Origin: Hamadaea sp.
GTDB taxonomy: Bacteria; Actinomycetota; Actinomycetes; Mycobacteriales; Micromonosporaceae
Assembly: GCF_013362815.1 (NCBI RefSeq)
Contig: NZ_JABFVK010000013.1
Location: 372,001-436,000, forward strand
DNA: 64,000 nt
Direction: 5' to 3'
In this document: positions 27,127-34,831 of the stretch, piece after piece
Position numbering within the stretch: the stretch's first letter is position 1
Layout of the letters: each line of letters begins with the position of its first letter
Notes under the pieces: generated by a model
Database searches by the model: none
What the model was told of the DNA's origin: nothing
The model's input: only the letters and a program-made list of their open reading frames with translations
Position numbers and translations under genes: made by a program

Positions 27127-28292
27127 TTAACCCTGTCTTGAGAGTGGCGGCCCCCCCTCGGGAGGGGTGCTCAGGCGCAAGCCCAGACCGGGGACGGTGT
27201 GCAAGTAGTACGGCGAGGCCGGCGACTCGCCCAGTTTCCGGCGCAGCCGGGAGACGTGCACGTCGATGGTGCGGTCGTCGGAGCCGACGGGGCGTTGCCA
27301 GACCCGGGTCAACAGCTCACGTCTGGTCACCACCGTGTCCGGACGCCGCATCAGGTAACCGAGCAGATCGAATTCCCGGGGCGTCAGGTCGAGCGGCCGG
27401 CCGTCCAAGGTGACCTCGCGTAGCGTCCGATCGAGGATCAGGCCGCCGAAGGTGATCACCGGATACGAGTCGACGCCTTTTCCGGACTGCGTCCGCCGTG
27501 CGGTCGGCAGAGCGGAGAACTGGGCCGTCGTCGCCCGGACGGTCGCCCAGACGATCTTGCCGTCCGCGACCGCACGCATGCCCCACGCAGTGGCGGCTGC
27601 CGCAACCCGCTGAAGCCCAGCTGAAGCCCATGAGCGTGCTGCTGTTCCCAATCCCGGATCGAAATGGTCGGGCGCAAGACGGGCATCCGGACGCTGTGGT
27701 CGTGTACGCGGATTCGGAGGAGGTCCGATTGCAGCGAGACGGTGAGTTCCGCGCCGTCCCCGGCGTGGGCGATCGCGTTGGCGACCAGCTCGGTCGTGAT
27801 GCGCCGAGCGGCGTCCTGGAGCCAGGGCACGTCCCAGTTCAAGCAGGCCGCGCCAGCCTGATTGCGGGCGTAGTTGACGGTTTCGGGATGCGGCTCCAGC
27901 GCGAGATGGAGCCAACGGTGGGGCGTGATCCTGGTGGCGACGAACCGAGCCGCGGCGACGGTGGGAGAAGTGGTCAGACGCCGGCCGACCGGGGTGCGAG
28001 CCAGCTCGTCTTCCGGCAGCACCACGACCAGAAGGACGCCGTGGCGAGCAACCCAGCGTTGCTCGGTGGCGAGCGCGACCGGCATCAGCGCATCGGCCGT
28101 CGGCGTCACGCCGGTGACGTCGACGACGATCGCGGCGGGGTCGTCTGCGAGGCATTTGCGAATCAGCCGCCGTAGGTCGGCGTGGCCGGCGCGGTCGTAG
28201 TCACCGGTCAGCGTCGCCAGCCAGACGCCCTCCTGCCAGTCGTGCTCGATGGACGAGGTGAGCACGGTTCCAACGTTACGCTCCACGGCCAT
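27127..28292 (-). pseudogene. STAS-HATPase-winged-helix regulator, frameshifted by 11-bp duplication
   Basis: Two adjoining frames together encode one protein. From ATG 28292: a STAS-like domain ('AAIVVDVTGVTPTADALMPVALATEQ'-type) and an anti-sigma-like HATPase ('RRITTELVANAIAHAG', then 'LLRIRVHDHS'). The frame is lost at a perfect tandem repeat (27609-27630). Downstream, the next frame continues the HATPase ('LQRVAAAATAWGMRAVADGKIVWATVR') and runs without a stop into an OmpR-type winged helix ('LTPREFDLLGYLMRRPD', 'DVHVSRLRRKLGE') that ends at 27127. Deleting one repeat copy restores a single frame. The start could also be the GTG at 28265. Either a genuine lesion, phase variation or an assembly error. 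Confidence 0.75.
27609..27630. repeat. 11-bp perfect tandem duplication
   Basis: GCTGAAGCCCA occurs twice in direct succession (27609-27619, 27620-27630). Eleven is not a multiple of three, so the duplication shifts the frame of the regulator gene it lies in. Confidence 0.95.
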
Positions 28293-28407
28293 CGCGGGAG
28301 CGTCTGGACGGACTATGTCTTGTCGGGCCTCCGGGACGGCAGGCCACCTGCACCGAATCACCTCGTTTGGGGCTTGCGGGGACGGATGGTCCCATGGGGG
28401 TCGCCAG

Positions 28408-29319
28408 TCACCGGACGTCGGCGATTTCGGCGATCGAGACCTCGTGCGTGGCTAGGAACGGCCATACTTGCCGGACACGAATCCGGTCCGGCGAGTTCTT
28501 CGCCGACACCCAGTACTCGTTCGTTCCGGTGATCCGGGTGATCAGCGGATCGGTCCAGCCGTAAACCTGCCTCGCGTACGCGGCGACGACCGAACTGCGC
28601 CACGGCATATGACCCTCGTCGAACGCCGATTGCACCGCCTTGGCCTGGGCCAGGCTGGTGTCCGGCCACATCCGCCACAGTGGCTGGTGCGCGACGTCGA
28701 TCACAAGCCGGTCCGGCGACGCCAGCCTCGTGACGGTGAATCCGGCGACCCGGTCGAGGCCCACCCCGAAGCTGAGCACGTTCTCGTAATCCCCGGAGAT
28801 CGTGATCTGCTTCAAGGTCGCGTACGCCGGCGTCGCGCTGTCGGGACCACTGAAGTGCGGACTCTGGCCGCCCCAGCGGGCGTACGCGTCATGGACGGTC
28901 ACCTGAAGGAACGCGTTGCCCGTCAGCGGTACGGTCGCATCCGAGGGATCGGCGTGCACGACCGGCACGTACGCCACCCGTACCGAACCGAAATGTCCGG
29001 TGAAATCGAAGACTACACGGTCGTAGGTTTCGTGCCGGCCGGTCCGGACGGCGGTCAGCGCAGGCGCCTTCGTCGGGGTCGAAGCGGTGAGAGTCCGGAT
29101 GTCCAACGGCCATACCGGCCCGCTTGGGGCTGTGGTCGCCGTGCTGGGTGTGGGGGTCGGCGAGATCGAGGGACTCGCCGTGGCCGTTTGCGATGCCGTT
29201 GGACTGGGCGACGGCGTGCCATCCGCTCCGGTTTGGTGGCGTGCGCATGCCGCTGCGAAGAAAGTAAGACTGAAGCTCGCGACGACGATCAGCAGTCGCG
29301 AGCGTGACGATGTGTTCAT
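28408..29319 (-). CDS. lipoprotein with AMIN-like domain
   Basis: A 303-residue exported lipoprotein. The signal peptide ends in a lipobox (FFAAAC), with Cys25-26 as lipid attachment site, followed by a Ser/Thr/Pro-rich linker to about 75. The C-terminal part is beta-rich with 'YDRVVFDFTGHFGSVRVAYVP' and 'DRLVIDVAHQPLW', resembling AMIN-like domains used for cell-wall association. ATG 29319 follows AGGAGG nine bases upstream. No enzymatic motif. It is the first gene upstream of the STAS fusion on the same strand, separated by about 115 bases. Confidence 0.82.
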   Translation of the reverse strand: MNTSSRSRLLIVVASFSLTFFAAACARHQTGADGTPSPSPTASQTATASPSISPTPTPSTATTAPSGPVWPLDIRTLTASTPTKAPALTAVRTGRHETYDRVVFDFTGHFGSVRVAYVPVVHADPSDATVPLTGNAFLQVTVHDAYARWGGQSPHFSGPDSATPAYATLKQITISGDYENVLSFGVGLDRVAGFTVTRLASPDRLVIDVAHQPLWRMWPDTSLAQAKAVQSAFDEGHMPWRSSVVAAYARQVYGWTDPLITRITGTNEYWVSAKNSPDRIRVRQVWPFLATHEVSIAEIADVR

Positions 29320-29495
29320 CGAGTTTCGCCTCCTGGCCGCGCGGACACGCGGCTCCACCTTCGACGGTCCGCTTTCCGGTGCCGGCTCGGCAGGGGCGAA
29401 CGTACTCATGGAGGAGAGTCGATCGGCATCACTTCGGTGCTCGTCGGCCTGCTCGGGTGGCTCGGCCGGCTCGGATAGCGAGGCGGGTACTGGGC

Positions 29496-29509
29496 GGGAC
29501 CTTATGCCC
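29496..29509 (+). promoter_or_regulatory. DosR-like box
   Basis: GGGAC-CTTA-TGCCC matches eight of ten defining bases. A start of transcription near 29545 would leave a 27-base leader containing the AGGAGG used by the gene at 29572. Confidence 0.4.
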
Positions 29510-29571
29510 TGGTCCGGCTTGGCATGGCGGGTCAGGGTGGAAATGGGGTTCTGTGACAGGAGGTGAGACCC

Positions 29572-29997
29572 ATGGTCGTCATGGGAACTCGTCATCCCGC
29601 CCGGTCGCGGTGGAAGGTCTGGAACGCCTTCACCGTCTGGATCCTGCATTCGCCGAGGCTCCACCGGCTCGCCGATCGTCAGGTGTGCGAGCTGCGCTTC
29701 CGAGCTCGGCGTAGCCGTAGGGAGATCGCGCTGCCGGTCATGTACGCCCAGCACGGCGACACCCTGGTCATCCTCGTCGGCCGGCCGGATGCCAAGCGGT
29801 GGTGGCGAAACTTCCGGCAACCGCATCGGACGGAGGTGCTTCTGCGGGGCGTCGTGCGTACCGGAACGGGCCGAATCGTCGGTGTCGATGCACCGCAACG
29901 GAGCGACGCCGCCCGCATCTACGCTTCGCGGTTTCCGGATCTCGCCGTCGAAGACGACCCGCTGGTGGTCATCGACCTAGATCCGGCCACATCATGA
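29572..29997 (+). CDS. nitroreductase/F420-type (DUF385-like) small protein
   Basis: A 141-residue split-barrel protein of the deazaflavin-dependent nitroreductase/quinone reductase type. The core reads 'LPVMYAQHGDTLVILVGRPDAKRWWRNFRQP', where 'KRWWRN' is the hallmark segment near the F420-binding groove. ATG 29572 has AGGAGG seven bases upstream. It is a paralogue of the genes at 34406 and 51685. F420 dependence and substrate are inferred from the family. Confidence 0.8.
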   Translation: MVVMGTRHPARSRWKVWNAFTVWILHSPRLHRLADRQVCELRFRARRSRREIALPVMYAQHGDTLVILVGRPDAKRWWRNFRQPHRTEVLLRGVVRTGTGRIVGVDAPQRSDAARIYASRFPDLAVEDDPLVVIDLDPATS

Positions 29998-30068
29998 GCC
30001 CGGAGGGTCACGTCCGACCGATGTGACGCCTTCGTCGCGAAAGACGGGGCCCCACGGCGGACCGTCGA

Positions 30069-30082
30069 AGGACTTTGGGCCC
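30069..30082 (+). promoter_or_regulatory. DosR-like box
   Basis: AGGAC-TTTG-GGCCC matches eight of ten defining bases and lies 80 bases before the ATG at 30163. Confidence 0.4.
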
Positions 30083-30162
30083 TGCTGCTCGGCTTGTCGC
30101 GTGTGGCTCACTGGGACCGGCGGTCATTCCGCCGGAAGCCGGCAGAGAACGGCGGTGGCCTG

Positions 30163-30426
30163 ATGCTGTACGTATTGTTGATCTTCGCAATGGTGTACCT
30201 CATCGCCTTCGCCTTGACGAGTGCGATCGGGCGGGTATATCGAGTGCCGGCCCGCGATGACACGCCGGTTGAGGCCCCGCCGATCAGTGAGGACGAGGCC
30301 GCCGAACTCGCCGAGGGGCTGCTCACTCGCCGGCTGCTCGACGGAGCGTTGACGCAAGGAATGTATCGGCACGCGTTGGAGAGGCTGGCATCGCGGGATG
30401 AGGCCCGACACCCGTTGCGCATGTAG
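30163..30426 (+). CDS. small membrane protein
   Basis: An 87-residue protein with one N-terminal transmembrane helix (2-25) and a charged cytosolic tail. The tail motif 'AAELAEGLLTRRLLDGALTQGMYRHALERLA' resembles a SHOCT-like short C-terminal helical domain. The ATG at 30163 has only a weak ribosome-binding site. Function unknown; membrane SHOCT proteins are often oligomerisation or stress-response factors. It converges on the membrane protein gene ending at 30470. Confidence 0.65.
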   Translation: MLYVLLIFAMVYLIAFALTSAIGRVYRVPARDDTPVEAPPISEDEAAELAEGLLTRRLLDGALTQGMYRHALERLASRDEARHPLRM

Positions 30427-30469
30427 CAGCCGGGCGGACTCCGCAGCCCGCCCGGCCCATGGTGCGCCA

Positions 30470-31477
30470 TCACGGTGTTCTGGTCGGTGTTCTAGTCAGG
30501 GCATGTTCGGAGGGCTGCCGCGAGGCGGTTCGCGGCCGGACCGCGCGCATCAACCGCGCGCTCACGACGGCCAACGCGATGATGAGAACGCCCGTGATCG
30601 CCAGCGTGGCGGGAACGCCGAGCTGGTCGCCGAAGTAGCGGATCACCACGGCGGTGACATAGCCGAAGGTCGCCAATGTCCCCAGCCCGAGGAAGAGCGG
30701 GTTGCGGGTGGGTACGCTCAACGCCATGACCGCCGCCGAGCTAGTGATCGCGACGGCATACAGCCAACCGTGGTCGGCGACTCCGATGCTGGGCGCCGTC
30801 AGCGCAAGCACTGTTCCCAGCGGTAGCCCGGTCCAGAGCGGCTCGATGACGTGCCGCCACGCGAGCACGGCCCATCCGGTGCCGAACGCCCACAACGCCA
30901 AGACGAACGATGGCGACGGAGGAGTGTCGCCGACCGCGACGAGGTTCACGCCGACGATGGTCACGACGAACGCGGTGAACAGGGCGGCATTCTGCAGCGC
31001 GGCGCGATGGATCAACCAGAGGACGGCCGCGTACGCCGAGGTCGCCAGTCCTACCGAGAGCGTTGTGGTTTCCGCCGTCCAGCCGGCGACCTGATATGCG
31101 GCGAATCCGACCGCGCCGGCGACTCCGGCTGTCGAGAGCAGCCAGACCACGCCGATTACGCGCTGCACAGCGGGCTCGCGTACCCGCCTGACAAGCAGTC
31201 CGATGATGAGGAAGAACAACGCCGCTCCGGTGAAGACGGCGACGTGACCCCAGTCGGTCATGTCGTCCCAGCGTTGGCCGACCGCGGTGATCGCGCCGGC
31301 GAGCACCAGGATGGACCCGACGTAGGCCATAGCCTCGGTGATCAACGAGATGCGCCGTCCGCCGGTGGATGCGGATGACCCTGGCGTGGCGGAGCGATCA
31401 CGACGTCGCTGCGCCCAGTAGTAGAAACCGCCAATGATCAGCGCGACGACGATTACCGGCGGCAGAAGTCCCAGCAT
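30470..31477 (-). CDS. polytopic membrane protein (DUF2157-like)
   Basis: A 335-residue integral membrane protein with about ten hydrophobic helices. 'EAMAYVGSILVLAGAI' followed by 'HVAVFTGAALFFLIIGLL' resembles DUF2157-type proteins. The N-terminus begins with a membrane helix; the C-terminus is a basic cytosolic tail. ATG 31477 has AGGAGG six bases upstream. It is the third gene of a probable operon with the two USP genes (32860 to 30470). Function unknown. Confidence 0.75.
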   Translation of the reverse strand: MLGLLPPVIVVALIIGGFYYWAQRRRDRSATPGSSASTGGRRISLITEAMAYVGSILVLAGAITAVGQRWDDMTDWGHVAVFTGAALFFLIIGLLVRRVREPAVQRVIGVVWLLSTAGVAGAVGFAAYQVAGWTAETTTLSVGLATSAYAAVLWLIHRAALQNAALFTAFVVTIVGVNLVAVGDTPPSPSFVLALWAFGTGWAVLAWRHVIEPLWTGLPLGTVLALTAPSIGVADHGWLYAVAITSSAAVMALSVPTRNPLFLGLGTLATFGYVTAVVIRYFGDQLGVPATLAITGVLIIALAVVSARLMRAVRPRTASRQPSEHALTRTPTRTP

Positions 31478-31503
31478 GGCAACCTCCTTGGTATTGCGGG
31501 GTT

Positions 31504-31980
31504 TCAGTTCGCGGCGAAACGCTCGACGACCTCGGTTGTCGCCTGAGACTGCGGATGCGGCGCGGGGACGACCACGACCGGTCGGAGGGAGCGGCGGACG
31601 CAGAACTCGGCGACCGAACCCAGCACCGCTGAATGCAGGCGACCTCGCCCGTGACTGCCGACGACGAGAAGGTCCGCGTCGGCGGCCGCCTCGCTCAGCT
31701 TGCGGCCCGGTGAGCCCAAAACGGCCTCGGCTGCGATGGCCACGTCCGGGAACTCTTGCCGCACATCTGCGACTGCGGCATTGACGATGTCCTCGGCCCG
31801 CCGCCGCTCGCCATCGGGCCCGAGCCCCGCCAACAACGCGGCCTCGGTTCCGGCCCAGTCGTAGACAGACATCGCCTGCACGGTTCCGTGATGTACGCGC
31901 GCCTGCTCTGCGGCCCAGTGAAGAGCTCGAGCGCCGCTGGGTGAGCCGTCGACGCCGACGACGATGCGGTACGTCTTCAT
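31504..31980 (-). CDS. universal stress protein
   Basis: A 158-residue single-domain USP. The N-terminal 'RIVVGVDGSPSGARALHWAAEQA' and the ATP loop GSHG...9...GS ('GSHGRGRLHSAVLGS', about 125-140) are intact, so it should bind ATP. It is close in sequence and size to the USPs at 52780 and 54226. It is downstream of the two-domain USP with a 25-base gap. Confidence 0.93.
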   Translation of the reverse strand: MKTYRIVVGVDGSPSGARALHWAAEQARVHHGTVQAMSVYDWAGTEAALLAGLGPDGERRRAEDIVNAAVADVRQEFPDVAIAAEAVLGSPGRKLSEAAADADLLVVGSHGRGRLHSAVLGSVAEFCVRRSLRPVVVVPAPHPQSQATTEVVERFAAN

Positions 31981-32005
31981 GACAAGCCTCCTCGGCGTGC
32001 CGCGA

Positions 32006-32860
32006 TCACTCGCGGACGATCATCAGCGGGCAGTCGGTGTGACGCATGAGGTGCAACCCGACGGAGCCCAGGAGCAGACCGGTGAAACCGCCGCGCCCGC
32101 GGTGACCGACGACCACGAGCTGGGCGCGCTCGGCCGCGGCGATCAAGGCTGAACCGGCTGACCCGGCGACCAGACGCAGACCGACCGAGACATCCGGATA
32201 CTGCTTCGCCAGTGGGTCGACCCGGCTGTGCATGACTTCTCGTTCGGCACTCTCGATCTCGGCGATCTCCTCAGCCCGCCACGGTTCGCTCGTGCGCGGA
32301 CGCGGCAACGGCGGGCGCCATGCGTGCACCACCGTCAACGGAGCCCGGCGTACGGCTGCCTCGACGAGGGCCCGTTTGACGGCCGACAGTGCGTGGGCCG
32401 ACTCGTCGAATCCGGCCACCACCGGCAGCGAAAGGCCTTCCGGCAATCGCCGGATCAAGACGACCGAACACGCGGCATGCGTGGCGACGGCGACGGCGAC
32501 CGAGCCCGCGAGCATGCCGGTGAAGCCGCCGAGCCCACGGGATCCGAGAACGATCAGACCCGACTCCGCCGATAGTTCACGCAGAACCGTGATCGGATCG
32601 CCGACGATCACCTCGGCGGTGATGGACAGCCGCGGACTGCGTTCCACCGTCTCCGCCCGAGCCAGCTCGACCATGCGAGTCGCCGGATCGATCAACTCAA
32701 CCTGCCATGCCGCCGGGTCGTAAGGCGGCGGCAGAACGTGGACCAACCGCACCGGATCGCCGGTACGCAACGACTCGTCGGCCGCCCAGCGGAGCGCCCG
32801 ATCGGCGTACGCGGATCCGTCGTAGCCCACCACGATTGCTTGATGGACATTCGTCTCCAT
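32006..32860 (-). CDS. tandem universal stress protein
   Basis: A 284-residue protein with two USP domains, both with intact nucleotide loops (GSRG...9...GS at about 112 and GHRG...9...GS at about 252). Layout matches the two-domain DosR-regulon USPs of mycobacteria (Rv1996/Rv2005c type). Two DosR-like boxes lie upstream, the nearer centred 42.5 bases before the ATG and the farther with one mismatch. An AAGG eight bases before the ATG also allows normal initiation. Confidence 0.93.
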   Translation of the reverse strand: METNVHQAIVVGYDGSAYADRALRWAADESLRTGDPVRLVHVLPPPYDPAAWQVELIDPATRMVELARAETVERSPRLSITAEVIVGDPITVLRELSAESGLIVLGSRGLGGFTGMLAGSVAVAVATHAACSVVLIRRLPEGLSLPVVAGFDESAHALSAVKRALVEAAVRRAPLTVVHAWRPPLPRPRTSEPWRAEEIAEIESAEREVMHSRVDPLAKQYPDVSVGLRLVAGSAGSALIAAAERAQLVVVGHRGRGGFTGLLLGSVGLHLMRHTDCPLMIVRE

Positions 32861-32895
32861 GGTCTTACCTTCGCTGCCGCACTGTGCGCCAGGTA

Positions 32896-32909
32896 GGGCC
32901 GATGGTGCC
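32896..32909 (-). promoter_or_regulatory. DosR-like box, proximal
   Basis: GGGCC-GATG-GTGCC matches eight of ten defining bases. Its centre is 42.5 bases from the first base of the USP gene at 32860. Confidence 0.35.
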
Positions 32910-32953
32910 TCCCGTCAGGGCTTTGTACCTGGGCCGGTGCCGGATCAGCCGAC

Positions 32954-32967
32954 GGGACGAAGGTCCG
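32954..32967 (-). promoter_or_regulatory. DosR-like box, distal
   Basis: GGGAC-GAAG-GTCCG matches nine of ten defining bases (reverse strand: CGGAC-CTTC-GTCCC). It lies 94 bases upstream of the USP operon. Confidence 0.55.
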
Positions 32968-33179
32968 CGCAGGACATGCCGCAAGGCCGTGGACGAAGCG
33001 ATGAGCATCGGCGATCCTAGATGTAGGCACCCGCCGACGAAGAAGGCGACAGTGGCCACAACGGACCGAGATCAGCAGTCGACCTGCAAGATCCACCATC
33101 ATCAAGATGGGATAGCCGTCGGACACACTGCTCGTCTTCACCGCGCCGACGGGTGCCTTCGCCGTGGCTTGCCGAAGCA

Positions 33180-33210
33180 GCGAACGGCGGCCGTCGCGGC
33201 CGCCGTTCGC
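33180..33210 (-). terminator. hairpin terminator after VOC gene
   Basis: A perfect 13-bp stem (33180-33192 with 33198-33210) and a five-base loop lie 17 bases past the stop of the VOC gene. Confidence 0.65.
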
Positions 33211-33226
33211 GTCAGTCTTCGCGGTC

Positions 33227-33589
33227 TCACCCAGCGATCGGGCCGGTCGCCCGCAGTAGTCCGAGGACATTGCCGCTCGGGTCGGCGAACATCGCGAACG
33301 AAGCGGTCGGATTGATCTCGGTGGGCGTCACGATCGTGTGCCCACCGAGCTCGGAGATCTCGGCGAGCTTCGCGTCGAGATCATCCACCTGGGTGTAGAT
33401 CGTCACGTACGACGGCATGCCGGCGCGCGTCTGCATGATGCCCCCGCCCAGGCCGTTCTCGGCCGCCGGGACCATGGTGTATTCGGGCCCGGCGTCGGTC
33501 ATCGTCCAGCCGAAGGCCTTCGCGTAGAACTCTCGTGCGGCCGCTGCGTCGTCGGTGCCGATCTCCCAATGCACGACTGGATGCGCCAT
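33227..33589 (-). CDS. VOC (glyoxalase/bleomycin-resistance) family protein
   Basis: A 120-residue VOC-fold protein. 'PVVHWEIGTDDAAAAREFYAKAFGW' opens the first beta-alpha-beta-beta-beta unit and 'IYTQVDDLDAKLAEISELGGHTI' the second; 'FADPSGNVLGLL' ends it. His6, Glu8-region and C-terminal residues may bind a divalent metal. Such proteins are isomerases, dioxygenases or binding proteins; the substrate is unknown. It starts at ATG 33589 with AGGAGG-type bases upstream. Confidence 0.88.
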   Translation of the reverse strand: MAHPVVHWEIGTDDAAAAREFYAKAFGWTMTDAGPEYTMVPAAENGLGGGIMQTRAGMPSYVTIYTQVDDLDAKLAEISELGGHTIVTPTEINPTASFAMFADPSGNVLGLLRATGPIAG

Positions 33590-33696
33590 GACGGCCTCCT
33601 TCCTCTGTTCGGCGCTTCGGCGGTGGACCGAAGCCTCCTCTCACTGAGCGTTGTCCGGCCATGCTCAGCGCACCAGAGATCTGGTCCTCCTTCGCG

Positions 33697-33710
33697 GGGA
33701 CGTTGGTCCC
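33697..33710 (+). promoter_or_regulatory. DosR-like box, perfect
   Basis: GGGAC-GTTG-GTCCC matches all ten defining bases. First of three boxes spaced 42 and 46 bases apart. Confidence 0.7.
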
Positions 33711-33738
33711 GCCCGCGCTGTCAGCTGCTGTCCGGTTT

Positions 33739-33752
33739 GGGACGTCCGATCC
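33739..33752 (+). promoter_or_regulatory. DosR-like box, second of three
   Basis: GGGAC-GTCC-GATCC matches eight of ten defining bases; its spacer departs from the usual YTTS. Confidence 0.4.
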
Positions 33753-33784
33753 GGCGAATACGGGCCGGCCGGTACAGCGGACAC

Positions 33785-33798
33785 GGGACCTCAGCGCC
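33785..33798 (+). promoter_or_regulatory. DosR-like box, third of three
   Basis: GGGAC-CTCA-GCGCC matches eight of ten defining bases. Standard proximal spacing would start the transcript near 33834, 30 bases before the ATG at 33864. Confidence 0.4.
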
Positions 33799-33863
33799 TA
33801 GGACGCCCGACGAGGACGGCGTGGAATTGCAGGTAAGCGTTCAAAGAGCTGCCGGAGGAAATC

Positions 33864-34040
33864 ATGTTCACCCAGATCACAACCCAAGTCATGACGATGA
33901 CACGCGAAGAGGCGACAACCACCATGGCGAAGGCGCCGGCGAGCGGGCCGGCCACCCAGCCCGGCTGCTGCCCCGACCGTCGCCGCGCGCGTCGGTCCAC
34001 CGGCCGATCGGCGCGGTGGATGCGCTGTCCGAGGCGTTAG
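33864..34040 (+). CDS. small Thr-rich N-terminus/Arg-rich C-terminus ORF, hypothetical
   Basis: A 58-residue reading frame behind an excellent ribosome-binding site (GGAGG at 33854-33858, five bases before the ATG). The first half is rich in Thr, Gln and Met ('MFTQITTQVMTMTREEATTTM'-like), the second in Arg with a Cys-Cys pair. Codon third positions are mainly G/C. No homology recognised. It precedes the next gene by 13 bases, which themselves carry AGGAGG. Could be a genuine small protein or a translated leader. Confidence 0.45.
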   Translation: MFTQITTQVMTMTREEATTTMAKAPASGPATQPGCCPDRRRARRSTGRSARWMRCPRR

Positions 34041-34053
34041 GTAGGAGGAGACC

Positions 34054-34338
34054 ATGACGATCTTCGTGCAAGCCCCGGAAGCGGCCCCCAAGGTGGAGGA
34101 CGAGCAGTCGCCCATCCACCAGTCGGCTGCCGAGATGGCCGCGTACGCCTATTTCGTGGCGGTCCGCGCGACAACACAATTCGTCAACGCGCTGCCAGGT
34201 ACGCCGACCAAGGCGGACCTCGCGCAGTACACGAGCCTGCTCGAGCGGGAGAACATCGCCTGGCAACGGCGGCGCGAGGCGTTCGCCGCCCTCGGCCTGC
34301 ATCACGAGCCGGAATCGGTCTACGAAGAAGGCGCGTGA
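34054..34338 (+). CDS. hypothetical helical protein
   Basis: A 94-residue, acidic, mostly helical soluble protein. ATG 34054 follows GGAGGAG four to five bases upstream. 'HQSAAEMAAYAYFVAVRATTQFVNALPG' and 'LLERENIAWQRRREAFAALGL' look like two amphipathic helices. No family recognised. It is the best-supported gene of the short operon driven from the three-box promoter, so it is a strong candidate for a hypoxia-induced protein of unknown role. Confidence 0.7.
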   Translation: MTIFVQAPEAAPKVEDEQSPIHQSAAEMAAYAYFVAVRATTQFVNALPGTPTKADLAQYTSLLERENIAWQRRREAFAALGLHHEPESVYEEGA

Positions 34339-34405
34339 CCTTCTGCCCTGTCGTGACGGCCGGTAGCCTCGTGACACCCGGTGTCTCAGGGGATGAGCTG
34401 AAGGC

Positions 34406-34831
34406 ATGACCGGCAACGTCGCGGTGCTCGCGGTGCTCCGAAGCCCGCTCCACACATTTCTAGACAGTCGCCTCTGCGCCCTGCGCTACCTCGGACCGCA
34501 GACCGGACGGCTCCACACGTTCCCCGTTCAGTACGTCACCGAAGGCGAAGGCGCGGTTCTTGTGGCCGCCGGACATGCCGACCGCAAGTCTTGGTGGCGG
34601 ATCATGGGTTCACCCTGGCCGGTGCAACTGCTGTTGGACGGGCGTTGGCACGACGGTGTCGCGCAGCTGGTGACGGGTGCACAGGCAGCCGCCGCTCGCG
34701 CGGCGTACCGGCGGGTGTTCCGGCGTACGCCGGATGGCGTCCCGGTGGTCAGAATCGTCTTCGTGGTGGGCGCCGCGCCGCGTCTCACCGAGTCGGCCGC
34801 GGATACGACGCCAGCGTACGCAGATAGTTAG
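34406..34831 (+). CDS. nitroreductase/F420-type (DUF385-like) small protein
   Basis: A 141-residue split-barrel protein paralogous to the gene at 29572. The core 'FPVQYVTEGEGAVLVAAGHADRKSWWRIMGSP' aligns with the 'KRWWRN' segment of the paralogue. The C-terminal 40 residues extend further with a hydrophobic strand ('VVRIVFVVGAAPRL'). Its last 47 bases overlap the 3' end of the DHODH-like gene on the other strand, which is unusual for high-expression genes. F420 use is inferred. Confidence 0.78.
   Translation: MTGNVAVLAVLRSPLHTFLDSRLCALRYLGPQTGRLHTFPVQYVTEGEGAVLVAAGHADRKSWWRIMGSPWPVQLLLDGRWHDGVAQLVTGAQAAAARAAYRRVFRRTPDGVPVVRIVFVVGAAPRLTESAADTTPAYADS

Larger units (their letters stand above)
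32861..33226. other. intergenic region with two boxes and a hairpin
   Basis: This 366-base spacer holds the two DosR-like boxes above and the hairpin at 33180-33210. A 64-codon minus-strand frame (32865-33059) is present but has poor codon use and overlaps the boxes; I do not call it. Confidence 0.6.

Noticed and set aside
28379-28393. GGGAC-N5-GTCCC near-box upstream of the STAS fusion
   Set aside because: Half-sites are perfect but the spacer is five bases rather than four, which breaks DosR geometry, and its distance to the start is unlike the other sites.
32865-33059. 64-codon minus-strand frame before the USP operon
   Set aside because: Codon third positions are unlike neighbouring genes and it overlaps two candidate boxes; no homology recognised.
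33338-34057. Long plus-strand frame ending at the ATG of the 94-residue gene
   Set aside because: It runs antisense through the VOC gene and across the box cluster and looks like a shadow frame, although its last 20 residues look protein-like.
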